Assembly (NCBI GenBank): GCA_025201345.1
Contig: JAIXMG010000026.1
Location: forward strand, 460,568 to 524,567
Length of the DNA: 64,000 nucleotides
Reading direction: 5' to 3'
Source of the DNA: Thamnidium elegans
Lineage: Eukaryota; Mucoromycota; Mucoromycetes; Mucorales; Mucoraceae
A program made the position numbers and the translations under genes. Under the pieces are notes generated by a model. That model ran no database searches, was not told the DNA's origin, and was given only the letters and a program-made list of their open reading frames with translations. Of the stretch, positions 25,833 to 37,504 are shown one piece after another. Position 1 is the first letter of the stretch. Every line of letters starts with the position of its first letter.

Positions 25833-26938
25833 ATGCAGTCGTCTAACTACTATCAACCTAACCCACAACAGTACATGATGCAACCATCTATTGTTGATGA
25901 ATCAAGTGCAGCAGGTGGAGGTGGTGGTGGTGTTGAAGAAGAAGATTCGGATGGAAGTGGAAAACCAGATAAGCGATCTGGTAGAAGAAAGATTAAAATT
26001 GAGTACATTGGTGATAAATCTAGAAGACATATTACATTCTCGAAAAGAAAAGCGGGTATTATGAAGAAGGTAAACAAATATATACAAATGTATACACATA
26101 ACATCAATACTAATTTATATAAATAAATAGGCATATGAATTAAGTACACTGACAGGCACCCAGGTTTTACTTTTAGTTGTATCAGAGACTGGTCTTGTAT
26201 ACACTTTTACTACGCCCAAGCTTCAACCTCTTGTAACGAAGCCGGAGGGAAAGAACTTAATTCAGTCTTGCTTAAATGCTCCCGATTTACAAGAATCATC
26301 TTCATCAATGGATCATTCACCACCTTCTCAACCGCCCAATTCTCGATCTATCATGTCTACTAATGCACCCAAGTCCCCACCTACGGTTAGTACTACCCTT
26401 AATTATTATTAAAGAGATTTATATATACTATCACTTGGGATTATTTGGAGAAACGTTACACACTTGCACTATTTATTTCTTTTCCTTTATGATAATAGCA
26501 TGTAATTAAAAAAAAAAAAACTTCTAATATATTTTAGACAACCAATAGCAGTTATTATCGTTCCAATCAAAATTTAGATAATAGTAGCAATTACATTGAA
26601 GATAGAAAGGTACGTTTTTTTTAAAATAAGTTTTTGAGTGTGTAAATTTTTCTTGTGATGGGGGGAATTAAAATTAATTAAAACAATAGACTTTTGGTAG
26701 TATGGTCGCGTCTAATCCTACAATGATTTTAAATAATAATGATTCACAACAACAAATGGCATCAAACTATTCAATGCCTTACGCTCCTTACAATACATCA
26801 AACCAAACTAACTCTACATCCTCTGGTAATACTCCTCTTTATTCATATAATTTACCTCCTCAGCAAGATAACAGCGAAAGATACTGGAACTCAAATGCCA
26901 ATAGTACCATAAATACTAGGCGACAAGATAAGAGATAA
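25833..26938 (+). CDS. SRF/MCM1-type MADS-box transcription factor
   Basis: MCM1/SRF proteins bind CArG-type boxes as dimers and recruit partners in mating-type, cell-cycle and morphogenesis programs. Four exons (25833-26069, 26131-26385, 26538-26609, 26690-26938) give 270 residues. An acidic, Gly-rich N-terminus precedes the MADS box at about residues 49-105. It reads GRRKIKIEYIGDKSRRHITF, then SKRKAGIMKKAYELSTLTGT and QVLLLVVSETGLVYTFTTPK, clearly the SRF/MCM1 type rather than MEF2. The SAM-like extension (LVTKPEGKNLIQSCLNAPD) follows. The rest is Ser/Asn/Gln-rich and disordered, probably an activation region. The first intron splits the MADS box after the IMKK codons. Confidence 0.95.
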
Positions 26939-28420
26939 AAAAAAAAAAAAAAACTCGAAAAAAAAAAAATGTACATTTTTTATACACATATCGTTTATTC
27001 TATACCGTCCTTTAAAAAAAAAAAAAAAAAAAAACTATTATTACTACTTGATATAAATAACTTATACTTTTTTCTTTGTATACGTGCGTAACTATATTAC
27101 TATTATTTTTTTTTTTTTACCCTTATGATTCATCTTTATGATTAAAACAAACAAAAAAAAAAGAACTATCATTTTAAAATTTAGCTTTTTTTTTCTACTT
27201 TTGTTGATCTCTTTACAATACTTTTGTCTGAATAGGATTACTTTGGGTACCCATGCGGAAAGTCCTTTTTTTGTTAATTGATAATCTGTGTTACATTTTC
27301 TTTCCGCACCTAATTTACAGAACCCTGTCCTCCCCAACACATTGAAAACACTGGGTTCGTACAAGAAAAGTCGCGGAAAAAAAAAAAAAAAAAAAAAAAA
27401 AAGATAGACTTTTTTTTTGACATTTTAGAAGAACATAAAAAAGGATTGCATCATGTTGAACTAGTTGTTTTTTTTAGCTTTAGAATTTTACCATTTTAGT
27501 TCTTTAGCCTTCTTTTTTTATTGTTACGCTTGATTTGCATAATTTCTAACATTTGTTGATAGGTCAGCAAAGTGACTTTTCTATTTATTTATTTATATCG
27601 GGTGTGATGTTCTTATTACGTTTAATGTTACTTTGGTCTATACGGCAGTTTAACGATGTGTGGCATTAATATATATATATATATATATATATTGCCATTC
27701 TGACATTTATACCCAATTACTGGTTTATAACATAGCTTTACAACTCTTTTATGATAATGGAACTTTTTTTCTTAAAATAAAAGCTCGTACGATCAATAGT
27801 AAGATGTACCTTGTACTGACGTCACAAGACTAGTTTTTCTCTTTTGAAAAAACATATATTCAAGTAAATAAATAGTAAATGTATATCATATATATGTATT
27901 TATATAAAGACAGATTTTTTAAAAAAGAAAAAATCTTATAAATCTTATACTAAAAGCTTAATCTGCTGATCTATATTGATATCCTTACGAGAAATACACA
28001 AGGATAGTATTACCTCATACATGTTTGTATTCCTTCTATTTTTATAACTTATGTATGCAGTAAAAATGTGGCGAAGTGACTACAGCAGTTGTTTTTTTTA
28101 AAGGTTTAATACTTTATACTTTCTATTCCTAAAAGTTAAAACACGAGCTTAAATTGCTACGTTATACAGTGGCACAGTTCTCCAATATATTGTTACCAAA
28201 CACAGGTTAGTCAAGAGCTGTAAAAGGCGTAACTACACGATTGAATCCCCCTCAATTTTTATCTGAAAAAAAAAAAAAAAAAAAAAAAAGAAAAACTATC
28301 TTGTCATACAGTATACATTTAATTGGTGAAAATACCACACGGTCCACTTTTATTTTACTCCCACTAATATAAATAATACAATAGGCTGCATGAGAGAAAA
28401 GAACTACAAATGTTATTTAT
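26939..28420. other. Intergenic region, A/T runs only
   Basis: About 1.5 kb between tail-to-tail genes. Contains many A/T homopolymers (for example 27376-27402, 28264-28289), a TA repeat (27668-27692) and one TGACGTCA (27818-27825). No coding sequence is supported. Confidence 0.5.
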
Positions 28421-30128
28421 TTACTCTTCATCTAATTGGTAATGAAATGCGGGTACGGCGTCAGTAATGAGATTCATGATATCATTAACAGTTTTAGATA
28501 AGCTTTCATTTTGTGTTATAGAATATTTTAAATTCATCGTATCAGGTTCTGATGAACGTAGTGAGGTTGTGTTCATGACGGAAATCAGCTTGATTTCCAA
28601 TGGAGTTGAGGGAAATGAATACTTGTCCATTTTAACTATACATATTATCCGTAAACACTCTAAACTATCCTACTTCTTTTTGAACTTACAATTGATCATA
28701 ATCGGTGCAACTTGTTTGTATTTAGATATTTTACCTACGTCTGGATGTTCCTCTAAAAATTTCTTCATACTGATTTCCTTTTTTATTTTATATAAACCGT
28801 ATAATTCAGATTTACTTAACTGAAATTTAATTGCTAGAGTAAAATTCGAATAATTTTCCGTATCGTATTTTACAATGTTTCTATTAGAAAAAAAAAAATA
28901 GGGCGTAAGAGAATATAATTCAAAGTTAAAAAAGAAAAAAAATCTTTATATCTTACTTCTTGTATCTTGAGAGCCACTCATACATGAATTTCTTTCGATA
29001 ATCCAAATTTTCTTCCGTTTTGCTATTCAGATTAAATATTTTTGGCTTGAGTAATGTTCTCGTCTTTTTACGCAAAGGTTCAGGGCTCTTTAAACATGTC
29101 GGTCTCGGTTGACTTGGTTTTTTGGTGCTGACAGTATGCAGTATAATTTCATCGTCATCACTGCCGTCAAGCTTAGCTTTAGACATCATACGATCAAAAG
29201 ACCAACGTTTGGTACCATTGAATGTTTTAGAAGAGTCAGAGGCAGGAGGTTTCTTTTTGAACAAATTATTTTCGAATTCCTCTGCTCGTGTTTTATAAGA
29301 AAGTGCTTCGTCCTGATCCGCGAAAAAGTTACCAGTGTCTTCAATAACATCTTTCTTGTCTTTTAATTTATATCTATCTTGCTTATAAACAGATGACTCT
29401 TTTTCTATATCCATATCCTCTTGTTTACTCTGTAAGTACGGACTAGAATCATCTATAAAATCACCATCAGAATGATACATGTCTGTATCATATGGCCGGG
29501 TTTCTTCTTTATATTTCCTTTTGGCGCTTGAACTAGACAGTCCGAGATGCAATATAGGATCTCGTGTAGGTATATCATCAAATACTGGCCATCGTTTTTT
29601 AGGTTCAGGCTATACGTAAAGAAGCCATAAGTACTATATTGTTTGTACGATTTAGAAAAGAAAAAAAAAGGCTACAAACCCTTTTAAACAAGTTTAGGAT
29701 TCTTTTAAACCAAATATATAAGCACGTTTCTTGGTCCAGGTCAAAATCTTTCTGTGGTAATAATGCAAGTAAATCTTGACTTTGTTCTGCTGGTAAGTTA
29801 TGTACAACAATATCGGGCGGAAAACTCAAATACTTGGAATCAAATGAAACTTGCGCTATAATAAAGGGATCCTCTCCCCCTTTCTTTTTTAGTATACTTG
29901 CTTTTTTTTTTAATATGTGTATATAAATGTACATATTTGTTTATTGTCATTACTTTTAAGTGTCAAGTCTTGGTCAATTTTTATATCAAGATTGTAACGA
30001 TCTTGAAGACATGGTGGCAACATGCCGTAGCTGTAGTCTGAAGTAAAAGTACCAACTAATGTAACTTGTTCTAATGTCAATAGCTTCTCTACAGCTTTTT
30101 TTATTTTACGATTAAACTCTTCCGTCAT
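28421..30128 (-). CDS. Possible BRE/BABAM2-like protein (UEV-fold), otherwise hypothetical
   Basis: Five minus-strand exons (30128-29954, 29855-29680, 29609-28957, 28880-28690, 28635-28421) join to 469 residues. The N-terminal 115 residues resemble an E2-variant domain: CLQDRYNLDIKID, then LKTQVSFDSKYLSFPPDIVV, the order strand, strand, PPDI seen in BRE, the deubiquitinase scaffold of BRISC/BRCA1-A. A hydrophilic, acidic, Ser/Lys-rich linker (about 130-330) follows. A second folded part near the C-terminus has a helical stretch and a strand pair (FKMDKYSFPSTPLEIKLISV), which could be a second UEV-like domain as in BRE. The match is from pattern memory and is weak. The gene structure itself is sound: all exons join in frame. 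Confidence 0.6.
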
Positions 30129-30238
30129 TATACGTTCGCAGTAATATTAAAAAAAAAAAGATATATGATAAAAAAAAAAAAAGGGTCGTGATTACAATAA
30201 ATAACAACTTTTTTTTTTTTTTTTTTTAAGAGGGCGCT

Positions 30239-30984
30239 TTATTTACCAATGCCAGTTTCTAACAACATGACAGTAAACATACCTACAAATAAAAATAGAA
30301 TACAGAAGGATGCCCATGTAATAACACCTCGACTTGCAGGAAAGTTACCGTGTTGTAGTGCCCATTGAGCATGAAAGTATCGTACATTACCAAAATAAAG
30401 AAACAAAATACTGGAGAATACAAAAATGAGGCCGAGTGCTCTACCGATACGTTTATGATGTGCTGTAGATACATGATATACTTGAATAATACCTATTATA
30501 TATACACTCTGCATTAGCGTGCTTATTTTTTTTAATTTATATATAGTACATTACCTATACCAAGTGTAATTAAAGATAATGATGTTCTAAACCATGCAAG
30601 GTAAGTTCTTTCATTTGCTACATAAAAAGAAAGTTTTCTTTTTTTTTAAAAAAAAGGAAAACCCTATTGACATTTTTCTATACCTAAATGATCTCTTGCA
30701 GTATTTCCCTTGTTCTCTAATACAACGGCAGGTGAATATTTTGAATAAATATCGTCTAGATATAATAAGAAGGAAGAATTGAAATACTTGTCATCATCTT
30801 CATTTTTTTCGGTTTCTGTGTCTACTAAAGTAATATTATCATCATTTTGTTGACGGGGTAGAAACAAGACACCATTCCTATCTTGTCTTTTATGATTGGT
30901 TTCTTTAAAAGATATATGGGTCTTGTAGCATGCACTGTCGTAACTATTACTACGATAATGTTGTCCATTTTTACTCATTGACAT
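30239..30984 (-). CDS. DUF202-domain membrane protein (YidH/VTC-type)
   Basis: Three minus-strand exons (30984-30684, 30617-30555, 30492-30239) give 205 residues. The N-terminal 90 residues are polar and disordered. The DUF202 domain begins at ARDHLANERTYLAWFRTSLS, the signature of this family, which also forms the membrane anchor of vacuolar polyphosphate polymerase (VTC) subunits. Three transmembrane helices follow: one at SLSLITLGIGIIQVYHV, one at ALGLIFVFSSILFLYF and one at ASFCILFLFVGMFTVMLL. No SPX or polymerase domain is present, so this is a stand-alone membrane protein, probably vacuolar or plasma-membrane. The signature spans the 63-nt middle exon, so ORF scans break it. It lies 110 nt downstream of the next minus-strand gene's start. 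Confidence 0.88.
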
Positions 30985-31409
30985 CTTTTTTGTTTATATA
31001 TGTATAAAGAAGAAGAAAGAGGAAAAGAACAAGAAAAAAAAACGCTTTTTTTTTTTACCCTTATTTCAGTTTCTCCTATATTTTTTATTTTACATATAAA
31101 CCCCCTTTTTCAGATTTTCTCCATTAGCATTAAACTTTTTTTAGTATAACCTATACATAAAATTCTGCAAGATCGACACACCTAAACGAAAACACAATTA
31201 ATGAGAGAGAAGGGAGATTCAACCTCCACCAAAAAAAACAAAAACAAATATGAGTGAATTTAACCAATGAAAAGTATGAAACCTGATTTTGCATTGTGAG
31301 AGAAAAAAAAAAATCTTTTTCGCATTAAAAATAAAACAAAAGAATTCTTTTTCTCATCTTTTTTTTCTCTCATACTTATATATTCACTTCAAAAAAAAAA
31401 AAAAAATAT
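30985..31409. other. Divergent promoter region
   Basis: Lies between the DUF202 gene (minus) and the small gene at 31410 (plus). Pyrimidine/A-rich with several A runs; TATATATT occurs just before the plus-strand leader. No gene is seen. Confidence 0.45.
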
Positions 31410-31781
31410 ATGACAGAATCCAATCATTTTCACCCCGATTTTGAACAAAATACGATTGATAGTTTAAAGGATAAAGATATTCGGTCTATGCCTGAAGGAT
31501 CGGCAAGATTAGCTGCGTTAAGAGACCTAGGAGCTACGTTCGATGAAGGACATCATCGAACGACAAAGATTGCTACTCCTTCCGGGACACCAAAGTTACC
31601 TACCTTTGTCGATGCTGGTCAAATTGAGGTAATACACATAAAAAAAAAAAACGCTTAGGCGTCTTCGTATTTAAATTTTTGTATATTGTAGCGCATGTTG
31701 AAAGAGAAGAAACAAAGTCCATTTTCAGCTACCATGGTTACAAATAGAGAAGAGTTTAGTCACTATGGTGAATGGTTATAA
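31410..31781 (+). CDS. Small conserved-looking hypothetical protein
   Basis: Two exons (31410-31628 and 31692-31781) join in frame to 102 residues. It is hydrophilic, with no signal peptide or membrane segment. The sequence is non-repetitive (DIRSMPEGSARLAALRDLGA, then PKLPTFVDAGQIERMLKEKK and SPFSATMVTNREEFSHYGEW), which supports a real gene. I do not recognise the family. The intron has a canonical GTAATA donor and TTGTAG acceptor. The next gene, AFG1, starts 278 nt downstream on the same strand with its own promoter motif. Confidence 0.7.
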
Positions 31782-31953
31782 AATCTCTCTCTTTTTTTTT
31801 TTTTTTTTTTTTTTCTTGATCAATCATTCAAATTTTGTATATTATAAGTAAAAAAATAAATAAAAAAAGCTTTTTTTTTTCGGTACTTGGATTTTCCCAT
31901 GCTCTCTCTCTGCCCGGAGGTTAAAGTATTAGCCATCAGGTTTACTAAATAAA

Positions 31954-31973
31954 GCGGGGAGGGGGTGCAAAAA
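31954..31973 (+). promoter_or_regulatory. G-rich promoter motif, copy 2 (AFG1)
   Basis: GCGGGGAGGGGGTGCAAAAA, identical over 20 bases to the site upstream of ATP5, and ending 86 nt before the AFG1 ATG (88 nt at ATP5). A long T-rich tract separates it from the start. Confidence 0.6.
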
Positions 31974-32014
31974 GATAAGATTACAAAAGAGAAAGACTCT
32001 TTTTTTTTTCTTTT

Positions 32015-32050
<36 letters not shown>

Positions 32051-32059
32051 AGGACAACC

Positions 32060-33597
32060 ATGCTTCGTTCTACTTTAAAAAGAATACCTTGTTATAGACT
32101 AGCGCTGGTAAACGTTAGAGTTTATCGAGCTCAACCTCATATTAAACGGTGGCAATCTTCTTTAGCAGGTAAACAAGAATGGCATGAGCAAGACATGACA
32201 CCCATTGCAAATAAGCCTTTGAACGGTAAGGGGGGAGGAGGACAGAACTGGATACGTCATGATGCATTTTTTTTTTTTTAATATTTTCTCTCCTTTGTAT
32301 CAGTATCACCACTTCGTCGCTATGATGAAATTACTAGTCATGGGCCTGTAAAGTCTGACCCGGACCAAAGAAAAGTAGTCGAAAAATTAGACGAGTTATG
32401 GTATGATCTTCGAGAATATAAACCGCACGCATTTAAAGAACAGGTTAATTCTGTAAGTAAAAATACACAATAAAGTAAAAAAAAAAAGGGGGGGGTATAA
32501 AAAGATGACTAATTTTTATTTTTATATAGTGGGGAAGTTGGTTTGGATATAGAAATCAAAAGAGTCCAATGCTTCGTCATGTTCCTGATTCACTGTATAT
32601 TCACGGTAACGTGGGTACAGGTAAAACAATGGTGATGGATTTATTTTTTGATACACTTGCAATTACACGTAAACGTCGTGTTCATTTCCATGCGTTTATG
32701 CTGGACGTACATCAGCGTATTCATCGTGTAAAGAGTCAATACCCAAAATTAGCAGATCCTTTAGCACCTATTGCCGATGATCTTGTAAGAGACGCTTATG
32801 TATTATGTTTTGATGAATTCCAAGTTACTGATATTGCAGATGCCATGATCTTACGAAACTTATTTGAGGAATTATTTAAAAGAGGAGTAGTGCTTGTAAC
32901 AACTTCGAATCGACACCCAACTGAGTTATACAAGAACGGTATTCAACGATCATCGTTTATACCATGTATTGATTTATTGTTGGAAAAGTGTGACGTATTA
33001 TGTTTGGATTCAGGTACAGATTATAGAAAGATAGAGCGAGCTCAATCCAACGTATTCTTCCATCCGCTAAATCAACAAACACAAAGCAAGATTGATGAAA
33101 TGACCCAATTATTAACCCAGGGTAAAAAAATGGTGCCTAAAGATTTAAACTTCTTATCACGTACATTAACTATACCGGCACAAGTAAATGGAGTAGCAAA
33201 GATGAAATTCTCAGATGTGTGTGCTCAACCATTAAGTGCAGCAGATTATTTAGAAATCGTAAAGAGTTTCCATACTGTTATTTTAACTGATATTCCAAGG
33301 ATGACCATGAAGCATAGAGCAGAGGCAAGAAGGTTTATTACATTTATTGATGCCATGTATGAATCTCATGTTGTATTGATTGCAAGTGCAGAATCTACCA
33401 TGATGGATATATTTAACGCAGATGAAGGAAGAGAAGAAATGGAAGAACAAATGTTGGCAATGAGAGATTCATTAGATGTATCTGATATTTCATCTCCTTT
33501 ATTTTCTGGTCAAGAAGAAGCATTTGCTTTTCAAAGAGCTTTATCTAGGTTAATTCAAATGCAAAGTACAGAATGGGTATCAAAGAAGCAGCAGTAA
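32060..33597 (+). CDS. AFG1: AFG1/LACE1-family mitochondrial ATPase
   Basis: Afg1 is an inner-mitochondrial-membrane P-loop ATPase implicated in turnover of respiratory-chain subunits. Three exons (32060-32225, 32304-32452, 32530-33597) give 460 residues, within the family range. The N-terminus ([20 protein letters not shown]) is a basic, amphipathic presequence. The P-loop domain has Walker [10 protein letters not shown] and Walker [13 protein letters not shown], followed by the sensor stretch [22 protein letters not shown]-terminal [19 protein letters not shown] block and [13 protein letters not shown] are family hallmarks. The G-rich motif shared with ATP5 stands upstream. The stop lies 58 nt from the stop of the convergent NDT80-type gene. 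Confidence 0.96.
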
Positions 33598-33655
33598 TAA
33601 TAAAACAATTTTTTTTTATTATATATATGTATATAAAAAAAGGGAAGAGGGGGAG

Positions 33656-35347
33656 TTATACATGATGATTATTTAGTTTTTCTTCATTTTCAATAAATTG
33701 TTGTTGATTAGAAGACCATGGACCATAATTATGATATGGAATAGGAGTACCGGGTCTTGTTCTATTGTTATTGTTGTTATTATTGTCAAACGAATCATAA
33801 GTAGCAGCGGAATCATTTCTTTGATGAACTACTTGTTGCCAATTTCTTAATTCTCTTGCCATACTAACTTGATAAGATTCAAACATCTCATTACTATTAT
33901 TATTGCTATTATCTTGATGTTCCATAATTGGATACTTGAGTCTAGTTCTTGAATAAAAATGAGAATCGTTTGCACTTTGAGATCTGTTATGAAAGTTACT
34001 GAAAGCAGAATTTGATGTAGTAGTATATGAAGATGGAGTCATAATTGGCATAATATTATAAGTGGATGAAGATGTAGAAGATTGTTGAGAGGTGGATTGC
34101 GGAGGAGTAGGTGTTTGTTGTTGATGATCTATTACCAGAGTAGGGGGAGAGAATACATATTGTGGTTGTGGTAAAGTTCTTTGATTTGATACCGGAGACT
34201 CTCTCTTTGTATTTGGGGAATCAGATAGTTTTCTCTTTCTTGCTGTTTGAATACCAGTATCAGAGCTATAATGACCAGGACTACGACCTCTAACGACTAA
34301 CGGAGAAGAATAGCACTCAGATATAATATGGTGTGAATTATCAGGTAATTGAGCGATTAATTCGAATATTAAACAAAAGTACTGTTGTGAAGCTCTTCTT
34401 TTACCGTTATTTGCAGTGGCAACTCTAAACTGCAATCTTTCAAATGTAACACATACTTGTTCACAACCATAGACAGTGTTAGAAGGAGTAATTTCTGTCA
34501 TTTGAGGTTCTCTCTGCGGACCTTTATCACGTTTTGGTGTCATTTGAGTTAAAGCAACAGGTCGAGTTAAATTTTTGTTTTCGATTACGGCTTCAGTAGT
34601 TGAAGATGTACATGCTTTTAATCGGAGATAAAATTGTTGAATAGGTTGCATTGGTTTATCATTTAACTGCAATGCATAGCATGTCTCTTCTGAATGACCA
34701 GGAATAATAAAAGATGCTGTAACTTGAAAATAATTTCTACGATAACATGTCCAGCGGGATTGTGATGTAAAAAATCCTCTATCCATTTTACAATTAAAAA
34801 CAATAGGAAAGCTATTTATTTATTTGTGTTGTTAGTAAAATACATACATAAATAAATAAAATTGGGCGTTTATTATGTATATACCTTGTCGCTTTATGAT
34901 TATTGTAGTCAAATAACTGTAAAAGTGTCTTTGGCTTACAAAAGAAATTTGGTTCATCTTGTGTATCAATAAGTGTACTAGATGAATTATTTAATTGAGA
35001 TGCTATTGACTTTGGTATAGGTAATGGAAACATTTCGCTTGTAGTTGTACTTGCACTACTACTACTAGTAGTCTCATTTTTTAACGGTGATCTTTTTTTT
35101 TTTTTTTTTAGTATTCTCTCTTTATACCTTTTTATATACCTTTTTATATACACATTACCTCTTGTAATCAAACTCTCGTTTAATATTATTACCTTCACCA
35201 TTACTACGTATTATAGATTTAGTATCGCCCCCTTTTTTCTCCCTTTTTTTCGCGTAATAAAAAAACTTACTTTATAAATCCATGCCCAACAGGCATAGAG
35301 TGTGATCTTTGATGAAAGAGTGGTGTTACCAAAACATTTTCAGTCAT
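33656..35347 (-). CDS. NDT80/PhoG-type (Vib-1-like) transcription factor
   Basis: Ndt80-family factors have an Ig-fold DNA-binding domain; fungal members control meiosis, nutrient response or programmed cell death. Three minus-strand exons (35347-35271, 35091-34885, 34778-33656) join to 468 residues. The N-terminus is MTENVLVTPLFHQRSHSMPV. The DNA-binding domain runs from about residue 95 to 280: RGFFTSQSRWTCYRRNYFQV, then TPKRDKGPQREPQMTEITP, VTFERLQFRVATANNGKRRA and LVVRGRSPGHY. The remainder is Ser/Asn/Gln-rich. An ATG that looks like a start (MDRGFF..., 34786) actually lies inside the acceptor of intron 2 (ATGGATAG, exon resuming with AGGA), so the true start is upstream. Intron 1 (179 nt) is longer than usual here; its exact acceptor is less certain. 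Confidence 0.9.
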
Positions 35348-35472
35348 TATTATTATACAACAGTGCTAAAGAGAAAAACAAAAAGAAAAAAGGAAAAAAA
35401 GAAGGAAGAAAAATAAATAAATGTATTATATAAATAAACATGAAAAACCTGTTAAGGAAACGATTTAAGGAG

Positions 35473-35508
<36 letters not shown>

Positions 35509-35949
35509 GCCATCGATACTTTAGAGTGTAATCCGCCACCTCTTTAATATATGAAACCATTTACTTGACTTATGTTTCAACCATTTAAGGAGTATTCAGC
35601 TGATGCAGTGCTCACGATATTCATTTAATTGGACCTTCGACATATTGGCTCTTTTTTTTTTTTTTAGCTGTTTGTAAATATATCAAACCTTTCTTATTGG
35701 TAACTATTATACCAGTTATTTAGTATATCCATCTATTGTTTAAACAATCCTTTTATAATACACAAGGAATCGAGATATATTTAATTGAAGGAAGAGCGAA
35801 TTTATCACTTTTACGAAAAAATCAAATTCAATCATCATGGAAACCATCGCAACGACGACTTTGGTCGTGTTACACTTTATTTATATCTCCGCGCGTTAGG
35901 CCTCGAACTTTAACAGCTTTTTTTATTTTTATTTCTTTACATACAAACA
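35348..35949. other. Divergent promoter between NDT80-type gene and LENG1-like gene
   Basis: Contains a poly-A run (35477-35507). The open frame over 35736-35949 runs into the LENG1-like start but starts at a non-ATG codon and is not supported as coding. Confidence 0.45.
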
Positions 35950-36905
35950 ATGAACATTCTACATCACAAAAGGTAATAACATTACAAGTTTTTTTTTTAT
36001 TACTTGCTGACTACTAACAATACACCTCTTTTAATTTTAGTTATCACGTTTACAATAAAAAGAATATCGAAAAAGTAAAGCGAGACGAAGCAGAAGCAGA
36101 AAAACAAGAAAAACAAAAACAGGATCGTATTACTTTAGCTGTAAAGAATTTTTTCAATATTATTTAAACCCTATTTTTTTTATCCAACTAAAAAAAAACC
36201 TTTTTTTTTTTCAACTAGGAAAGTGAAGCAAGATTAGATCTATTACGAAAAAAAGCAAATGCTAATTTACCAAATGATCAAGTTACAAAGCCTGTACAAC
36301 ATATCAACTTATTTGAACATGCTGTCGTAAAAGGTAACCCAGAGCATGAAGCCGAACTAGAGGAAGAAAAAGAAAAATGGAATAAACAAATCACAATGTA
36401 TCTTGGTCACGGTGCTAAAAAAGAAGATGATCCATGGTATGCTAAAAAAGACGATAAAGCCGTAAAGTATAAGGATATAACTACATTCAAAAACAAGCAT
36501 AAAGATAAAAAAAAGTAAGTATTATATATTTAGATACTTTTTACCTGTACTAAACCTCCTCCTTTCAGATATAAAAAGGGGCCAATTAAATTACAAGAAG
36601 ATCCATTAGATTTAATAAAGACTCAATTAAAAGCAAGAGAAAAACAAGAGCGCAAGTCGGAAAGAAAATATAGATCAGAAAAGATCACTGCACCATCCTC
36701 GTCTTCATCCTCGTCAACATCACCATCGTCTATTGAAGCTCTTCGTGCAAAGCGATTAGAACGAGAAAAGAACGAGAAATTCAGATTAAAACAGCTGTAT
36801 TTGGATTCTGATCAAGATACTGAGAGTTTGGATGAAAGGAAACGGAGCTATAATTCTCAATTCAACAGAGACGAAACTGAACAAGCACATAAAAGAAGAC
36901 GCTAG
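35950..36905 (+). CDS. LENG1-like protein with Cir_N domain
   Basis: Four exons (35950-35972, 36041-36140, 36219-36514, 36569-36905) join in frame to 251 residues. The N-terminus MNILHHKSYHVYNKKNIEKV followed by KRDEAEAEKQEK is the Cir_N motif (CBF1-interacting corepressor / LENG1 N-terminus). It is split by the first intron after only 23 nt of exon. The middle holds LFEHAVVKGNPEHEAELEEE and MYLGHGAKKEDDPWYAKKD, also typical of LENG1. The C-terminus is Lys/Arg/Glu-rich with a poly-Ser run and ends HKRRR. Likely a nuclear protein tied to pre-mRNA processing; the role is inferred from the family only. Confidence 0.88.
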
Positions 36906-37504
36906 TTATTTAGCCGTATCGTACTCCCTTTTTTTTTTTTTTTTTTTTTTCAGTAATAAAGTGGTGGCCACTCTCTTCTTACAACACTTTTTGCACCATT
37001 GTCCTTATACTGTTATTCTGTTTTTATCTTTGTCAAACTACTAGTCTACCGCTTAGTGAATATTTTAACTTTTTATATCTACTTTATGCTTGCTGATTTC
37101 GGCTCTTAATAGTTAGAGACTTTATATTGTTTTCTCTCCTTTGGAATTATTAATTAACTACATGACAGCTAGAAACACTTTTTTTTTTTTATAAAAAAAG
37201 CAATAGCTCTTTCCTTTTCTTTAACTAATTCGACTGCTACTGGTTCTATTGGGGCTACTAGTGACGCTACTACAACTATTACTTTAAATCGCGTACTTTT
37301 TTTTTTTTTTTTAGTAAACTGACAGGTCTTATTTATTCACAATTTACTCTTGGCCGTATATTAAAAAAGTACGACATTTTAGTGATAGTAGTAGTAGCAG
37401 TTAAAAATTAACTGACATGTCCAAGTGACCGCTTCTCATTAAATATTTATACAGCCCAGATAAATTAAATTGCTTCTTTCTCGTTCTTTTTTTATCATTA
37501 AACC
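36906..37504. other. Intergenic region upstream of Misato
   Basis: About 600 nt with T runs and short GCTACT-type repeats near 37215-37280. The T-rich stretch just before 37505 is the probable promoter. No gene is seen. Confidence 0.45.

Noticed and set aside
25853..26149. 98-codon minus-strand frame over the MADS box
   Set aside because: It is antisense to a clear MADS-box exon and intron.
35736..35949. N-terminal extension of the LENG1-like gene
   Set aside because: The Cir_N motif starts exactly at the ATG at 35950 (MNILHHKS); the upstream frame starts at a non-ATG codon.
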